From assembly GCA_020809705.1 (NCBI GenBank), contig CP085827.1, positions 2,418,001 to 2,482,000 on the forward strand: a stretch of DNA of 64,000 nucleotides, read 5' to 3'. This stretch comes from Calonectria ilicicola (lineage: Eukaryota > Ascomycota > Sordariomycetes > Hypocreales > Nectriaceae). The notes beneath the pieces are model-generated. The model ran no database searches. It had not been told where the DNA came from and was given only the letters and a program-made list of their open reading frames with translations. Made by a program: the position numbers and the translations under genes. Positions 11,530-23,903 of the stretch are shown one piece after another (position 1 is the first letter of the stretch; each line of letters begins with the position of its first letter).

Positions 11530-12934
11530 TCACCTTGCAATCAAGAAATGGTAGGAAAACGTAGAGCAGGATAATCTTTCTAGGGCTGTGTTGTATGACG
11601 ACTTGGGGTGCAACTGATCTCCCGCCCTCAAGTTGCAGGCCCGAATGAGAACCCTGTAGGTCATTGGTGCTCTATTGTATTGTCGTAGATGGGGATTTTT
11701 GACGAGATCCTCGTCCTCAGCCCCAGTTGGTACCAGGTCCAGCTGATCGACAAGCTTTGCCTTAACGAGGCGCCAAATTGGATACAAGGGGAGGCCTCTT
11801 GCCAATGAGGACATCTTCGGGGGCCTTCGACCCTATGACTGCTACTCCAGGTTTCAGTATGGGGTGATAGCAAGCCTGAAGGTTACAGTACGCCAACGAA
11901 GACGAAGCCTCATGTGAGGTGATCGTAAAGATTTTTATGGAGCTATTGATAATACCAACGTGGAACCTGAGGTAGATATGGAACCCGAAATGGAACCTGC
12001 CAACCATCAAGGCACCTTCGCCTCGTGGCAACTGGCCCACCAAGTTCCAGGGCCCCAGGGTGAAATCGACATGTATCTAGCAAAACAGCCAGTATTCAAT
12101 GCCGTCGACGAGAATACCCCGATCCCATTCGTGTTCCTATTTCAGCAGAAACCCAAGTCAACAAAGGCATCATCTCCAAGGCTCCTTAATTCATCGGAAC
12201 CTTGAGTGCAGTCATCGTCGGTGCTGCTTTGGGGGCTCGGGGACCGTTCTGGCCGTTCGGGCAGGGGGCCTGCTATCCCAGATGGAGAGAATTGACTCGA
12301 AGGATAATCTGTAGTGTCGAGCAGAAGTCGAGTGGCCCTTGTTCAAAAGATCTCAGCTTTAGTCCAGCGGCCAGAAGAAGCATATTTCGATCCATGTTCT
12401 ACCTACTGCTGTCCAAGCTCTCCAATTGAATCCAAATCAGATGGCGGATTGGAGATGCCGCTGCACCTCGACCATTGGGACCCGGTCCTGGATACGGCAA
12501 CCAGGGGCCGTCGATGCTGATAGTGTCTAGTTGGGGATTGATGGGCTCTCTGAACGTAGACACAAAGGGCGCGGGCACTGGAGGCCAGTGGTTTCCAGCG
12601 AAGGAGTGCACTGCGGTGATGCTGTACGTATGGGCCCATCTCTTGATGATATAGTTCCACTCTTTATAGGTACACCGAAGGCCCAATGCAATCCTAGTAA
12701 CTATGAAGCGTTAGAAGTCACATCCCGTGAAAAAAAAGATGGGAGCCAATCCATACCGTCGCTTTTGTCGAGCTTCTCGTGGCCAGCCGATTGTCTAGGT
12801 CTAGTCGAGAAGACCATGAGGCGATCGCAAAGAGCATACTTCAAGATTTCCAGCTTTATATCTCAAGGGAGTGAGTCGAAAGGGCTTTTGCCATTATTGA
12901 TGACGGAGCCACCCGTCTGTGTGTTGCCATCCAT
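11530..12934 (-). pseudogene. Decayed gene with 2EXR/F-box-like N-terminus
   Basis: Minus-strand reading from ATG 12934 gives SPFDSLP, a TGA (12865-12863), then DIKLEILKYALCDRLMVFS, resembling the N-terminal block of fungal 2EXR/F-box-like proteins (LPxDIxLxIxxYAL). CGA to TGA would explain the stop. A plausible intron follows (GTATGG...CTAAC...CATAG, around 12756-12690). The next readable segment (about 12686-12399) includes HSFAGNHWPPVPAPF and ISIDGPWLPYPG and ends in TAG. Further downstream, segments in shifting frames still look protein-like (LDLVPTGAEDEDLVKNPHL near 11.7 kb). No intact frame exists. The family call is tentative; the decay is clear. Confidence 0.4.
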
Positions 12935-13068
12935 TGTAGCCTTCTCAAAGGGGTTTCAAGGTGTCAGATTCTATGTGCAAAGCCAACGGAAGTGGGTAAG
13001 AGAAAAAGAAAGAAAAAAAAAGGACCGTAGAGCGGCTGAAGCGAGGATTTTATTTGTTACCCAGTAGG

Positions 13069-13203
13069 TTGAATGCAAGGGCGCTTTTTGAGAGAGGAGA
13101 AGGTTCGTGCTTGTTTGCTGTCATTTGTATATACAAACCTCCTGGTCTACTCCAAATACCTGAATGACGAGCATGTACGTGAATCATTGCGCGCACCGAC
13201 CAC
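13069..13203 (+). repeat. Dispersed repeat, GC-richer copy (copy A)
   Basis: About 135 bp matching the minus strand of 49400-49535. Over the first 90 aligned bases I count 15 differences, all transitions, 14 of them with A or T in the other copy. This copy therefore looks like the less mutated one. Confidence 0.8.
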
Positions 13204-13655
13204 CTTATTCATCGACTGACGCTTTGAAAACAACTTCATTTATCCACCGGGCCTTGGAACGTTGTTTCCCAGGGGTCCAAATATCGATGGCCTTGCGACA
13301 CCACTGTAACCATCGATCAAGGCAGTTTGGACCGAATTGCCAGAATCAAGAGCACCCTGTGCGAGCCGCGAGCTCTTCTTGATCGCCGAAGTGGGTGTTG
13401 CATTGAAGAAAAGCACCCCAAATATACCAAGAACGTCACAAAGCTGCGCGTGGATCGAAGTGTCATGTACATATTCATTTACTTATCCAACCTATTAGAA
13501 CGATGCCTGATCTGTCTCCAAAAAAATCCATCCATCAACCAAGGAATCAATACGCTAATACTATCTCATATCTCATTAAAATGCATAAAACGCTCATACG
13601 CCAAAGAGGGTATCATGACTATTCTATCAATTCCCAATCCTCGTCTGCATTTTCA
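13204..13655. other. Intergenic 3' of CSC1-like gene
   Basis: No gene seen. Probable 3' UTR of the minus-strand channel gene plus unassigned sequence. Confidence 0.45.
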
Positions 13656-16600
13656 TCAATGCACCAGCCGCTGTCGCGGGAACGGTGCAGCCTCCACATC
13701 TACAATCACCAGCCCCTTCTCATCCAGTGACGTTCCGTTGTCCGTAATGGGTATGACCTTCTTTGTATGTGCTACCTCCTGTCTGCTAACGCGCGCATCG
13801 TCCCGGGGAATCCACAGTGAAGGCTTGGGCTGCCAGAGCTCGGGAGGCAGGTAGCTCGACAAGGTGTGGTTTTCTGGGTACGCCGTCGCAGGGAGGTTGG
13901 TTTCGGGAATCATCTTGCGCAGGGTGACAAAGTCTTCGTAAATCTCTGGGTGCATCCATTTCTTGATGAATCCAGGAGTGCCGTCTTCATCGTTGTCCGC
14001 CAGTCCCATCTTGTGCAAAACTTTAGTAACACCAGTCTCTTCTGCCTTCGCCTCGATTTTGGATTTTGCAAATCCTTTGAGAACCTCTGTAGCCATCAAT
14101 CTCAGTCCACCAGCACCCTCGATAGCCCGGTTTGTTGTCTGGGGCGCGTGGTCAACTTCGTCTTCGTCGTCATCGGGCGCTTCCAACTCTTCTTCTTCTT
14201 CGCCAAAGTTCATGTCGGTATTGAAGTAGTCGGCAGCACCGCCTGCATCCCCAGCCTCTGCTGCCGCGTGCTTCCTCGCTTCGGCTGCAGCCAGCTCCTC
14301 CTCCTGCAGCTGCTCCTCCAAGGTCAGAGTTTGAGGTAGGTTTTGCAACAGAGGTGCAATCGCTTCGCTCAAGGAGAAATGCACAAGGCCGGTAAATACG
14401 AATAAGATGAGCATCAGAAGCATAGGTCCAAACGCCAGCTTTAGCGCAAACAAACCAACCAAGCAAATTTCTGCCATATAGAGTCCAACTATTATGTGAA
14501 GCAACGCCCGTGGGTAAAACAAGCCTTTGGTGTCCAACTCTGAATCGAAGACGTAGAGAACGTTGTATCGGTAGATGAGCCGGATGAAAGCCATCCCGAG
14601 GCATGCAAACAAAAGGATGAATGGCGCAATGCAGGTATAACTAAGGCCTATTGCAGAGGTTAGTGCATTTTGGTAGTAGTCAAAAGTAACTGCATCAATC
14701 TTACCAATGACGGCCATATTGGAGAAGACGGGAAACACACCACCCCAGCGGGGCGGGCGCAAGTTATACCAAGCATTGAATCTGGCTCTTGGTGACTGCG
14801 CAATCTTGGAAAAGATGAAATGACGAAGCAGATCAAAAACATGCAGGAGACCAGTGGCACCGACAGCCATACACTGGATAAGAATGTAGGATAGGTAAAA
14901 ATTGGACGCCTTGGGCAGATTTTGAGCGAGGAGATCCTTGGCAGAAACTGGATTCTTCAAAATGTCCATCAGAGCTGCCGATGCTGCCGATGTAATCGTG
15001 GTGATGAGGAAAACCTGGACAACCTGGAAAGCAAAATAGGCATTTTGCGTAAAGAGCTCAACCAAGACGAGCGACGGAATTCCTGCCTGAACTGCACACA
15101 CTCTCAGCATAGAGGGCACAAGCGACATCCAAAAGGACAAGGCCATGGCTGGAACGAAACCTTGAAGGAATCCCAAGATGGGCTTTGGAAGCTGCACAAT
15201 CCACTTGAGAAAGAAGATATTCTTGGCCAAGAAGGAAATGTTGGAGACGATACCGATCAGAGCTGACGGGATGGACCAGAAAATGATGGCAGCTGTTACA
15301 AGCCCCATAATGGCAAACCGGCGAATTATGCGCTCCCACCACTTCATCCGTAAAGAGCTCCAGACCACCTCATCAGGACGGATACCAATAATACGGGGAG
15401 CCAGCTGAAGGGGACGATGATGCGCAACAACTTGATGTGCGGCCTGGGCGCTCTCCTGGGAATCGAACTCGATAAAAACAGAGGGCAAAGCTGCGCCGTC
15501 GCCTCGTCGTAGCTGGCGACGAATCTTGAAAATATCCATATTCAACTCCTTAAGCTTGGCTCGACACCACCTAATCGTGTCGACACGGCGGAAATAGTTC
15601 CCCATTGGGCGATGATGGGGTCGAGCTGTAACAGGAATCCATAGGGCGGCGACAGAACCTCGAACATCGGGTAGATCAGGATGTAGGCCGTACGGGTGGA
15701 CATACTCAAAGTCTTCGGATTTTTCGTGGAGGATCTGGGGCTGCTCTCGGGTCGGGGAGTAGACAGACATGCTCGACCTAAAATCTTCTCCAGTGAGTGC
15801 TACATCGACACGGCGGGCAAGCTCAGGCTCTTGACGGAAGAACCCATCGGGTGCAGTCGTGAAGGAAGCGGGAGAGGGAGGTTCGCAGATAGAGGCAGAT
15901 GAGGCTGTTGTCGTCGGAGTCGTTATTGGAGCTGTTTGAGGAGGTAGTGACTTGAGCTTCTTCATCCGAGCTTTATTGGTGATTTTAATAAGCTCAATCT
16001 CGGCCTTTTCGAGGCGAAGGGCGGTTTGTTCTCGTTCCTCAACCAACTTTGCTAGGGCCTTTGATGTCCTAGGAATCCATACACGCCTGACTGAGTCGCC
16101 GTAGAGCTTTCGAAGGCGGGCTTCATCGAGGTACTTTTCCGGGACGCAGGAGATAAGTACAGTCTTGGAGGAAATGCGTGTTGCATAATGGGGCGATGAG
16201 AGGTATGCTTGACGGATATTAATGTAGTAGACGCATTCTCGGGCAATCATAAAAAGCACAAATCCTTTGCCGTGTTAGCAAACTAAAGGGGTTAGTATTA
16301 GAGCCAAGACGTACCAAAGTATAACCAAGCAACGGCAGCGTGAGCGAACAGGCGCTTAGGTTCTTTGACATTTCCAATGGTCAAGGCATCAAGCTGGGTG
16401 TTACCATTTCCACCAGTAATATGAATGGGGAACAGGATGGGCCAAGATATGCACATGCCGGCAAAAAACATGTTGCGCAGGACTTTTAGGTAGCGGAGAA
16501 AGAAGAACCCATCCAGAGAGCCATGGTTAAGGACAAAGGTATCTGGGGTCTTGAAGAATGGCTTGATCCAGTTGAACCAGCCATCTGGCAAACCAGGACT

Positions 16601-17025
16601 AGGTAGGCTACGAACAGTTAGAATCGAGGCAGCAACAGGTTTCATGGAAGGGACTTACTAGGGAGCGCGCAGGCTGGCAATAGTGCGCGGGGCGTAGACT
16701 CGAGGACATTTTCGGCGGAGGACGACGAAGAGTATTACACATACGGAGGCGTAAACTACAACAGGGATAAAGGTTGCGCCTAATGATGCGCCAGAGGAAG
16801 ATTTTTCGTTAGACGAAGTACTGAGTGTGCCCCCGGAGGAGTTGTCACGGCCTGCTCCGATACGAGGGTCGCTCGAACCGTTCTAGGGAAAAAGTCCAAG
16901 TTAGCAATGGGCGATGGCGATAGTCACTCTGCAGCTGGAGGAGTATCAATTGTGGATTGAGGTGAGAGACAACGCACAATGTCGAGGGCAAGCCTCGGGA
17001 GGAGGTAATGCCAGTTATCAGCCAT
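13656..17025 (-). CDS. CSC1: CSC1/OSCA/TMEM63-type osmosensitive cation channel
   Basis: Five exons on the minus strand: 17025-16978, 16882-16659, 16607-16315, 16264-14705 and 14647-13656, giving 1038 aa. Introns are 95, 51, 50 and 57 nt. The last (14648-14704) has GTAAGA...CACTAAC...AATAG, is 57 nt long and free of stops; removing it restores MAVIGLSYTCIAPFILLFA as in the family. Order of parts: first membrane helix (FIPVVVYASVCVILFVVL), the LPDGWFNWIKPFFKTPD block, the cytosolic RNA-binding-like loop with MGNYFRRVDTIRWCRAKL, the multi-helix DUF221 pore region, and a C-terminal acidic cytosolic tail (EEEEELEAPDDDEDEVD) with the fungal PHM7-like extension. The protein is predicted to admit Ca2+ upon hyperosmotic or mechanical stress. 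The first 16-residue exon is the least certain part. Confidence 0.9.
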
Positions 17026-19382
17026 TCCAAAAGTCGATTTTTAGGACAGCGAAAGCTTTAGGTGGCAGGGCTGAGGAAGATGCAAGCCGAGGTTGCACTG
17101 AAGGAGGGCGGATGCACAGCGCGCGTTTCAGTCAGTCGCAAGTAGACCGCCGCCGCACCGTCACCTCGCGACTGAGACGGGGAAAACGAGGGCGACGGGT
17201 GCGATAGAGGGACGAATTAGCATCTGAAGACGCAGCGAGTCGACAGACCTGGCAGAGCGGATGGAGATGCGGGTTATAGGGCCATTGGCGAGCGGGCTTT
17301 TGTTGGATGCTGAGTGAGGATTTGAAGATAGGCCGTGGGATGAGCTCCTCGTCGTTGTTTGAGACGGCAGGGGTGGTGGGGTTGGTCACCTCTTTTTTTT
17401 TTAGTGGGCTGGGCTAGGTGGAGGAGGCCTGCACGACCAAAGGTCCAAAGACAGCAGCGCTAATGCCCAAGAGGACATAGGCGGTTTTAGTGGCCGGACC
17501 CCTGTGGCTCAGCCGTGCGATTGGGACTTGGAGTGGTGGGCGGGCGAGACACGGCGGCGGCGTCAATTCGCCCAATTCCTCTGCCTGTTCTAGATGCCCG
17601 TGGCCATTTTGGAGCGTTTCATCAGCCAAGAGACACCGGGCGGGGAACGTTGGACAGACAGATTGACAGCACATGCTGGGGCCCTTGTTCGCTGTCCGTC
17701 TGTCTCGCGCTCACTCTATCTGCATGTTCCATCACCTTCTTTGCTTCTGGCGTGCTCACCACCGCCTTTTCCACATCGAATCGAATCCAGACACAGACCT
17801 TGGCGCCTCGGCACAGCCAAGACAGAGACCATTTTGCTTCCCCGAAATGATTGCCAATTAGACAGAGGCGCGATGCCATCTCCTCGTTGGCAACAGTCAA
17901 ATCTCTCTACTTGCGTAGTGTAGTTCGCCCTCATCCTTGCTCTCCGCCCAACGCCAATCATCCGCCGCAACATCCACCACACCATCCACCGCACATCTAT
18001 CCACCCTCCACTCCGGCCCTAGCGCCCAGTGTCCCCCTGGCAAAGGCTGAACTAGCCCTGCCAGCAAGGGTTTGTGTTGCCTCGCTTCGCAATCAATATC
18101 CATTGTTTCTCACATGGGGATTGAAAATCGGGAGGCAGGGCCGGCACCCCCAGTCACCAGTCACCGTCGCAGTCCCATTCCCAGTCCATCACCACGGCGA
18201 CATTCCGGCATGAACCCCATCGCCATAGATCTATCTCCCACACACGCCTCTCCCGCCTGGAATGCACTCGATCCGTGAGACAATAGATCGAGGTTCGCAG
18301 CTCCCTTCTGCCTAGCCTAGCCATATTTCGTACCCACATCGGACCCATCATCCGCGTTGGCTTCTTCCCCTCACAAAACGACGTGATGACTGCATTAGAC
18401 CTACAAATCGGAGCTTGGGAGCCACATGCGCCACACACCACGAGAACTTTCCCCTCTCCAGCCTCAACGGCGTTTCCGAAGCCCCATTCCATCCTCCGCT
18501 AGCAAAGGGGATCAGGGTCCATCCGGATAGACGATCCAGATCCTTCCCGAGGTCACAGTTGGTCGGCGGACCAAGTTGTGTCGCTAACTCCTTGCGTCGC
18601 ATCAACCGCTGAGTCCGTCATTCCCCCGAACTGCCATGCCTTTTAGTTGTCCCCCAGCGTCGTCACAGTCTCCATCATATATCGTCATCATCTGGATCGC
18701 CGTCCTCTCCCCAAGTCTCCCACAAAACGTGGCACTTACTTACTTACATACAACTCAACCCGGTACGAGGTCCGACCCCGCGCTGATCAAACTCTAACTC
18801 TAACCCGTTCATTGGGTCGCGCGAACCAACACCACCACAACGACACTGCCTCCTCCACAACAGAGAACTCACTCACATGCACACGTATCAAAAATAGAGA
18901 CCGCCTCCTTGCCGCTAGAGTCCAGCTTGCGCTGCATTAACCACGTGCCCTTCCACATATCCCACGCGCTGAGGAATGTCTTAAATCTCTCATGCCGTCC
19001 CAAGTAGCAAGAAAAAGCCACAAACGCCCTGCAGGCTTAACTCGTACGATAACTTGACGCCATGGCAGTTTTTTCCGCTCGGCATCTGAATTTTGCCATG
19101 TGATTCGCGAATTCCATATTGGATCCCTCCCGGATAACTTGCGGTGGCGAACCAGTAAGGAGGCACAAAACGAAAAGTTAGACACTATATGAGAATTGCA
19201 TTGATCAAGCGGTGAAGCATAGCGAATCGCAGCATCGCTCCCAATGATACGAAAAAAAAAAAAAATATGCAACAAAAAAACTCGATGTATCATGTTTTCG
19301 CATTTAGCAAACCCACCAAGTAGCTGATGTTTGGTGTAGTAGGTGCCCAGTACAAGAGTGAACCTGGCCGCTGAAAATGAGG
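17026..19382. other. Long intergenic region upstream of CSC1-like gene
   Basis: 2.4 kb without a convincing gene. 17.0-17.4 kb is the likely promoter and 5' UTR of the channel gene. Short open frames at 17.5-18.6 kb are Pro/Ser/His-rich with no family features and I do not call them. A 15-A run is at about 19251-19265. Confidence 0.45.
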
Positions 19383-20426
19383 TTAGGGGCAGGGTCCCGG
19401 CCACTCAAATTTATATTCCGGTTTCGCAAAAGATGAATTTTTCCCCCGCGATTTGGCCTTGCGCACCGTTTTCTTGAAAGACCTCCAGCCAGAAGATAAT
19501 TTGCGATGGGCTGGTCCTGGCTTATCCGTAGATGGCGGTTGATTTTCGTTGGGATCGTGAGCCTGGGGCAAATCCTCATCAGAAGGAATCATGGCAATTG
19601 CGTAGCTCGTTTCGTGAGATTGGTTCAGAAGATTAACACCGTCCCCAAACCAAACTGTCTTCCAAAACTGACCGGTAAGCGCTCTTAACTGCTGACGTCG
19701 AGGCCCAAACTCCATGGAATGAACTGCATTTGGCCATGTCGAATGGATGCTAGTGTGAAACTGAGAAAGGAATTCCTAGGCCACCTCAGGGTTTGGTTCA
19801 GGAACCATTGCCGTGTTGATTGGTTTTCGACGTTGCTCCCAGGGCACCTCTTGTCCTGCTGGGATAGTAAATTGGGTGATTGCTTGGTGAGGTACCAGGC
19901 GAAACCGATAGAGAATGATCCCTTGGTGAGTATGGTCGCCACAATTCCAAGTCGAAGTAAGCGACTTCAGAACCTCTGAGCTCGCACGGATGTTACAAAT
20001 TACTTCGCCTTTCCATGCAGCCCAAGCGAAGCTACTTAAAGGGCTGAAGGCAGTCCACACCACTGGAAGAGATTGGCTGGGTGGTTCTACTTGGTATAGA
20101 TAATCGGTCGCCCGTGCCCTCAGGTCCTGAAATGGTTGGATTCGTCCTGATGCTTGGTTGATTGGTTGATCAGAAGGATATGTATATCCACAATGAACAT
20201 GGAATGAAGCGCCGTGATACATACATATCGCGCCCCAATCCAGTTGTAGGGTCCCGGAGAGCGTTTGACCAATGCAGCCCACGCTTCGCATCATCTTCCA
20301 TCTGTTTGGTTTTGTCATTTACGTTCCAGGCCTGTAGTATATTGTTCCCATGAAGGGTAATCTGAACAATGGGGCAAGGAGGTGAGGGTACTTGGGTCCA
20401 TTTTGTCGCTCGAGGAAGAGATTGGG
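19383..20426 (-). pseudogene. Unknown gene interrupted by a nonsense codon
   Basis: A minus-strand frame reads for about 310 codons from 20318 to 19383, broken by one TAG at 19778-19776. The protein-like sequence continues in the same frame on both sides (AMVPEPNPEVA, stop, EFLSQFHTSIHSTWPN). CAG to TAG is the simplest origin and is the change expected of RIP or deamination. Upstream a second frame carries QITLHGNNILQAWNVNDKTK down to about 20.2 kb, so at least one frameshift is present. A 3' splice-like TTTTCAG lies at 20433-20427. The C-terminus is basic (WRSFKKTVRKAKSRGK). I do not recognise the family. Confidence 0.45.
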
Positions 20427-20637
20427 CTGAAAATTAATTGGAGATGCTCTGGTAGTTAATGAAGATGATGCAAAACAGAGCCCGTGGTTCCCGTTGAAAA
20501 GTTTTCTGTTGCCTCTAACGCATATGCAGAGCCTAAAAAGGAAGCAGGAACCGACTGGTAAGTTCTATGGTGGCAAATGTAGGAACAACCAGTGAAGGAT
20601 TGTCCGCTCTGCCCTTTCCCTACCATCTCTCACTCAA

Positions 20638-20720
20638 TTTATAAATAAATAAATATTATATAATAATAATTAAAATTATTTAAGTGCTTATTTATTTATT
20701 TATTTACTTACTTATTTATT
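20638..20720. repeat. AT-rich low-complexity island
   Basis: About 80 bp of ATAA/TTAT-type tetranucleotide sequence whose left half (ATAAATAAATAA) is roughly complementary to the right half (TTATTTATTTAT), so it could fold as an imperfect hairpin. Similar islands occur at 26762-26842, 49150-49400 and 57225-57300. Confidence 0.7.
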
Positions 20721-21312
20721 TTTGGAGCTATTGAATGGATGTTCAAAGCAATCACGTTTTGTGATGACTAAGGCGAAGAAGTTACGGGAGGACAGTCCTT
20801 GAAGGGATGCATCGTACAGCTACTTACCTACGCACAACCAAGCCCCCACCCTCTAGACTCAGTGCTGTGGCATTATTAACAACATCCGAACAATGAACTT
20901 ACCGAGTTACCATCGAAGACACAACTACATCCAAGATCTAGGGTTTCCGAAGCATCTTGGAGAGAGTTGGATCCCGCGACCCTAGTGCTTCAACTATCAC
21001 CCCAACACCCTCGCCGCCATATTGGCACCCATCCACGAAACCTGAATTGGCAGCGATAACTGGCGAATCCCATTTTTCGAGATATCACCCCGAGCTTCAT
21101 TTGAGTACCCCTCGCCACAGCGGCCCAAGAGGCCGAATCGTCGTTTGTTTCTCAAAACCTTTTCCTTCCGCCAAGAATGCGCGAAATGGTTTCGAACGGT
21201 GTCGCAGAGCGGATAAAAGATCCCACCATCCATCGCTTAAGGCTGGCTAGCCGAAGGGGCTTTGGTATTGGTGAGTTACAGTGGGATGACAAGGAGTTAA
21301 CTATTTCATGCA

Positions 21313-21699
21313 ATGGAGTCGCAAATTGTCATCGCGGCCGAGTTGGATTCAAAGCCAATTTTGCCTGAGCCACTGGAAAGCGATCAAAACCTTGAAGAAG
21401 CTTAGTCCCCTGAACAACCCGTCCACTTTGGAGCGCACTCACGGGTAGATGCTGGAGACATGACCGACGAGGAGAAGAGTGTGTTGGTGGCCTTGATGAA
21501 TCAGGTGCCACAAAAAGCCATGGAATGGCTAGTCCTCAAAGATACCCTCGAATCTCCCAAAGGCGCTCATCGTTCCCATGTCATGGACATGATTAAAGAG
21601 ATCGAATTCCGGTTCACGAAAGCAATTTCGAGGGTACAAGAGGTTTGTAGCGATCAGTTTAAATTCACCAACACTACCGAGGCCTTTGAAGAACTTTGA
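21313..21699 (+). pseudogene. Relic open frame with internal stop
   Basis: From ATG 21313 one frame gives MESQIVIAAELDSKPILPEP and onward to a TAG at 21403-21405, then continues protein-like (MTDEEKSVLVALMNQVPQKA) to TGA 21697-21699. Immediately after, the same frame still reads RLQKTVVHFIGKRCWNLLG. Acidic and helix-rich in look. No family recognised. Listed as a decayed gene fragment. Confidence 0.3.
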
Positions 21700-23454
21700 C
21701 GCTTACAGAAAACCGTTGTGCATTTTATTGGGAAGCGGTGTTGGAACCTGTTGGGGTGATGGGGATGGATGATAATTCTGAGACGAGCGACCATGGTACC
21801 AAGGCAACGATGATGTTCCCGTGGTTTAAATTTAAGACACGTCAAAAAGGTTTACGCATGCAGAGCAGTGGCCCTAAGGATGCTCAACTTGGATGGGAAA
21901 TTACAACAAAAATCGTGGTCGCTGGGATCAGTAAGGATAACATCGCAGGTGGCAGGGAGAATTGGGGACATTGGATCATTAGAGATCTAGGTACGAGGAA
22001 CCGAAACATCACTATTTTAATTCTCCTTTAATAGGATTCATCTTGAGTTAGCCAGTTGGTCAATATCGGCCAGTTGATCGTGCTGTTCAAGCCATTCGTG
22101 CCATGACTTAACGTCAAAAGCCATGAATGGTCTGCGCCATTGTCAGCAGTGTAAGGAAGTTGCAAGGGGCTTATTAATTTAGGCAGTAATCTTATTTACG
22201 CGTCATTCGGCTGTTTGGTGTCACAAGTTTGGCCATTGTGGTACATGGTGGGCGGCAAGCCCTGCGTGACTGCCCTGCCTCGCTCCAAACCAAACTTGGG
22301 GTTCAGGTTTTCCACAAGCAATCAAGGCACCCACTCTGCCTTTGCTTGTTCTTTGTTGTTTTCTGCAATTTTGTTTATGATTCAGCATGCGTGGTACAGT
22401 TGGTGTTTGCGCTTGGCCTTGCATTGGGTCCTTGATTCACTGACCAGGAATCAGAATGTGATTAATGTTTGCACCAGGTCGTTCAGTTTTCGGGAAATCA
22501 AATGCCATTGCTGTTTTCATTCTCTCCACCACAGCCCTGCGATTATTTATTCCTGCCATTCCCCCGCCTAAAATTTACTCTCATCCAGCTTCTCATCCTT
22601 CTTTCATCCCGCCGCCCCCGCTGCCAACATGCCACTACAATAGGCCCAAGGCCGGCGTTTTGCTACGCATCAGCGTGATGCCTCTTTACCTTTACCGTAG
22701 CCGCCAATTCAACAAAGTCCAAGGTGACTTCCAACGATCGAGAACCCTGGCTCTGCTGTGGTTCTGCTGGCACCCGAGGCTGCTCTTTTCAACCACCAAT
22801 CACCGAACCTTTACAAGTTTACGTCCGTAAACTTGGCTCCCTAGTAAGTGTACATTACTCATCAGCCATTGCTCCTCCACCAGACCATATTCAGATCTGA
22901 GGCCATTCTTCACTTCCTCTTTGCTGCCTCCATCGCTTGCTTCGTCGTCGTATCATGATGAGCTTGCTAGTCAATGCACACGGGCATGACTCCTCTTTTC
23001 CAACATTGCTTTTATTCTTTTCCGTCAATTTAAAGACTGTAGTTACTCATCTTCCTCTTCCAAAATCCCGCTTGACCCGATGCAATGATTTCTTTCTTTT
23101 TTTGCTCTTCGCTGCCTCCACGAATCGGTTGTGTACCATTTCTGGTACCATCTCCAGTGGGTTGAACAGTCTGTCTAATGTCAATATTACAAGACTAATT
23201 TAAGTTATAATACAGAAATTCTGGTAATCATTGTCCATCACCACGGCAAAGGTTCGAAAGACATCTCGTTAGAGAAGCCTTCTAGTCCCAGCACCGACAA
23301 GAGCCCACGCTGTCCAAGCCACCAGCTCAGGCAGACCACTCTTACATGTCCCCGCTTGTTATCGCAATCCTATGTCAGTGTGCCCCTCGTATGTCTTAGA
23401 CTTTGGTCGTCGAGCTAATACATCCAGTTTAAATGCCTCATCCACAGAGATCAG

Positions 23455-23474
23455 TATCGTGGAATGGCTCCGCA
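23455..23474. repeat. Short dispersed repeat, copy 1 of 3
   Basis: A 20-base word containing GTGGAATGGCTCCGCA, identical over 20 bases to copy 3 (26677-26696) and over 17 bases to copy 2 (23887-23903). Similarity to copy 2 extends about 25 bases further to the right (CATTRTTTYCC). Confidence 0.8.
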
Positions 23475-23886
23475 CGCACCCAGTCATTATTTCCCGTTAC
23501 AGCGTCGACCATCTCTACTCATCAAATTGCATAGTCTGCGACGATTTCGAAATGGATTTCCTATCGAATGGACTCGTCAAGGATACACATTGTCGCCTCC
23601 GCAAGATTCACGCCTGGCATGCGACCAATTGAAATCATTGAGTCATCACGTTATCCCAATGGGAACAAAGGCGAGCTTCATCATGTTGAACGGCGGCCCT
23701 TCCCGTTACGTCGTCCAGTCGTAAGGCCTTTGGTCGTGGGAATACCAGCTCAAGACATGAATAGCCAAGAGCGAGTTCAACGGGATTTGGGTGACAGAAC
23801 ACATCTTGGAGCTGAACACTGTTGTACGGTTCATGGCCGCCTTGCTCAACAACTTGAGGAAGCAACGTATCCATCTATAATTATCT

Positions 23887-23903
23887 CGTGGAATGGCTCC
23901 GCA
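23887..23903. repeat. Short dispersed repeat, copy 2 of 3
   Basis: The 17-base word CGTGGAATGGCTCCGCA. To the right a GGAGTATCCT-like word resembles GGAGCGTATCCTTG after copy 3, so the element may be longer than the exact match. Confidence 0.8.

Noticed and set aside
12531..13067. Plus-strand 178-codon frame
   Set aside because: Opposite to a decayed minus-strand gene whose frames show conserved-looking blocks; the plus frame does not.
17851..18213. Short Pro/His-rich frame upstream of the CSC1-like gene
   Set aside because: Low-complexity translation of pyrimidine-rich DNA without start context or splice support.
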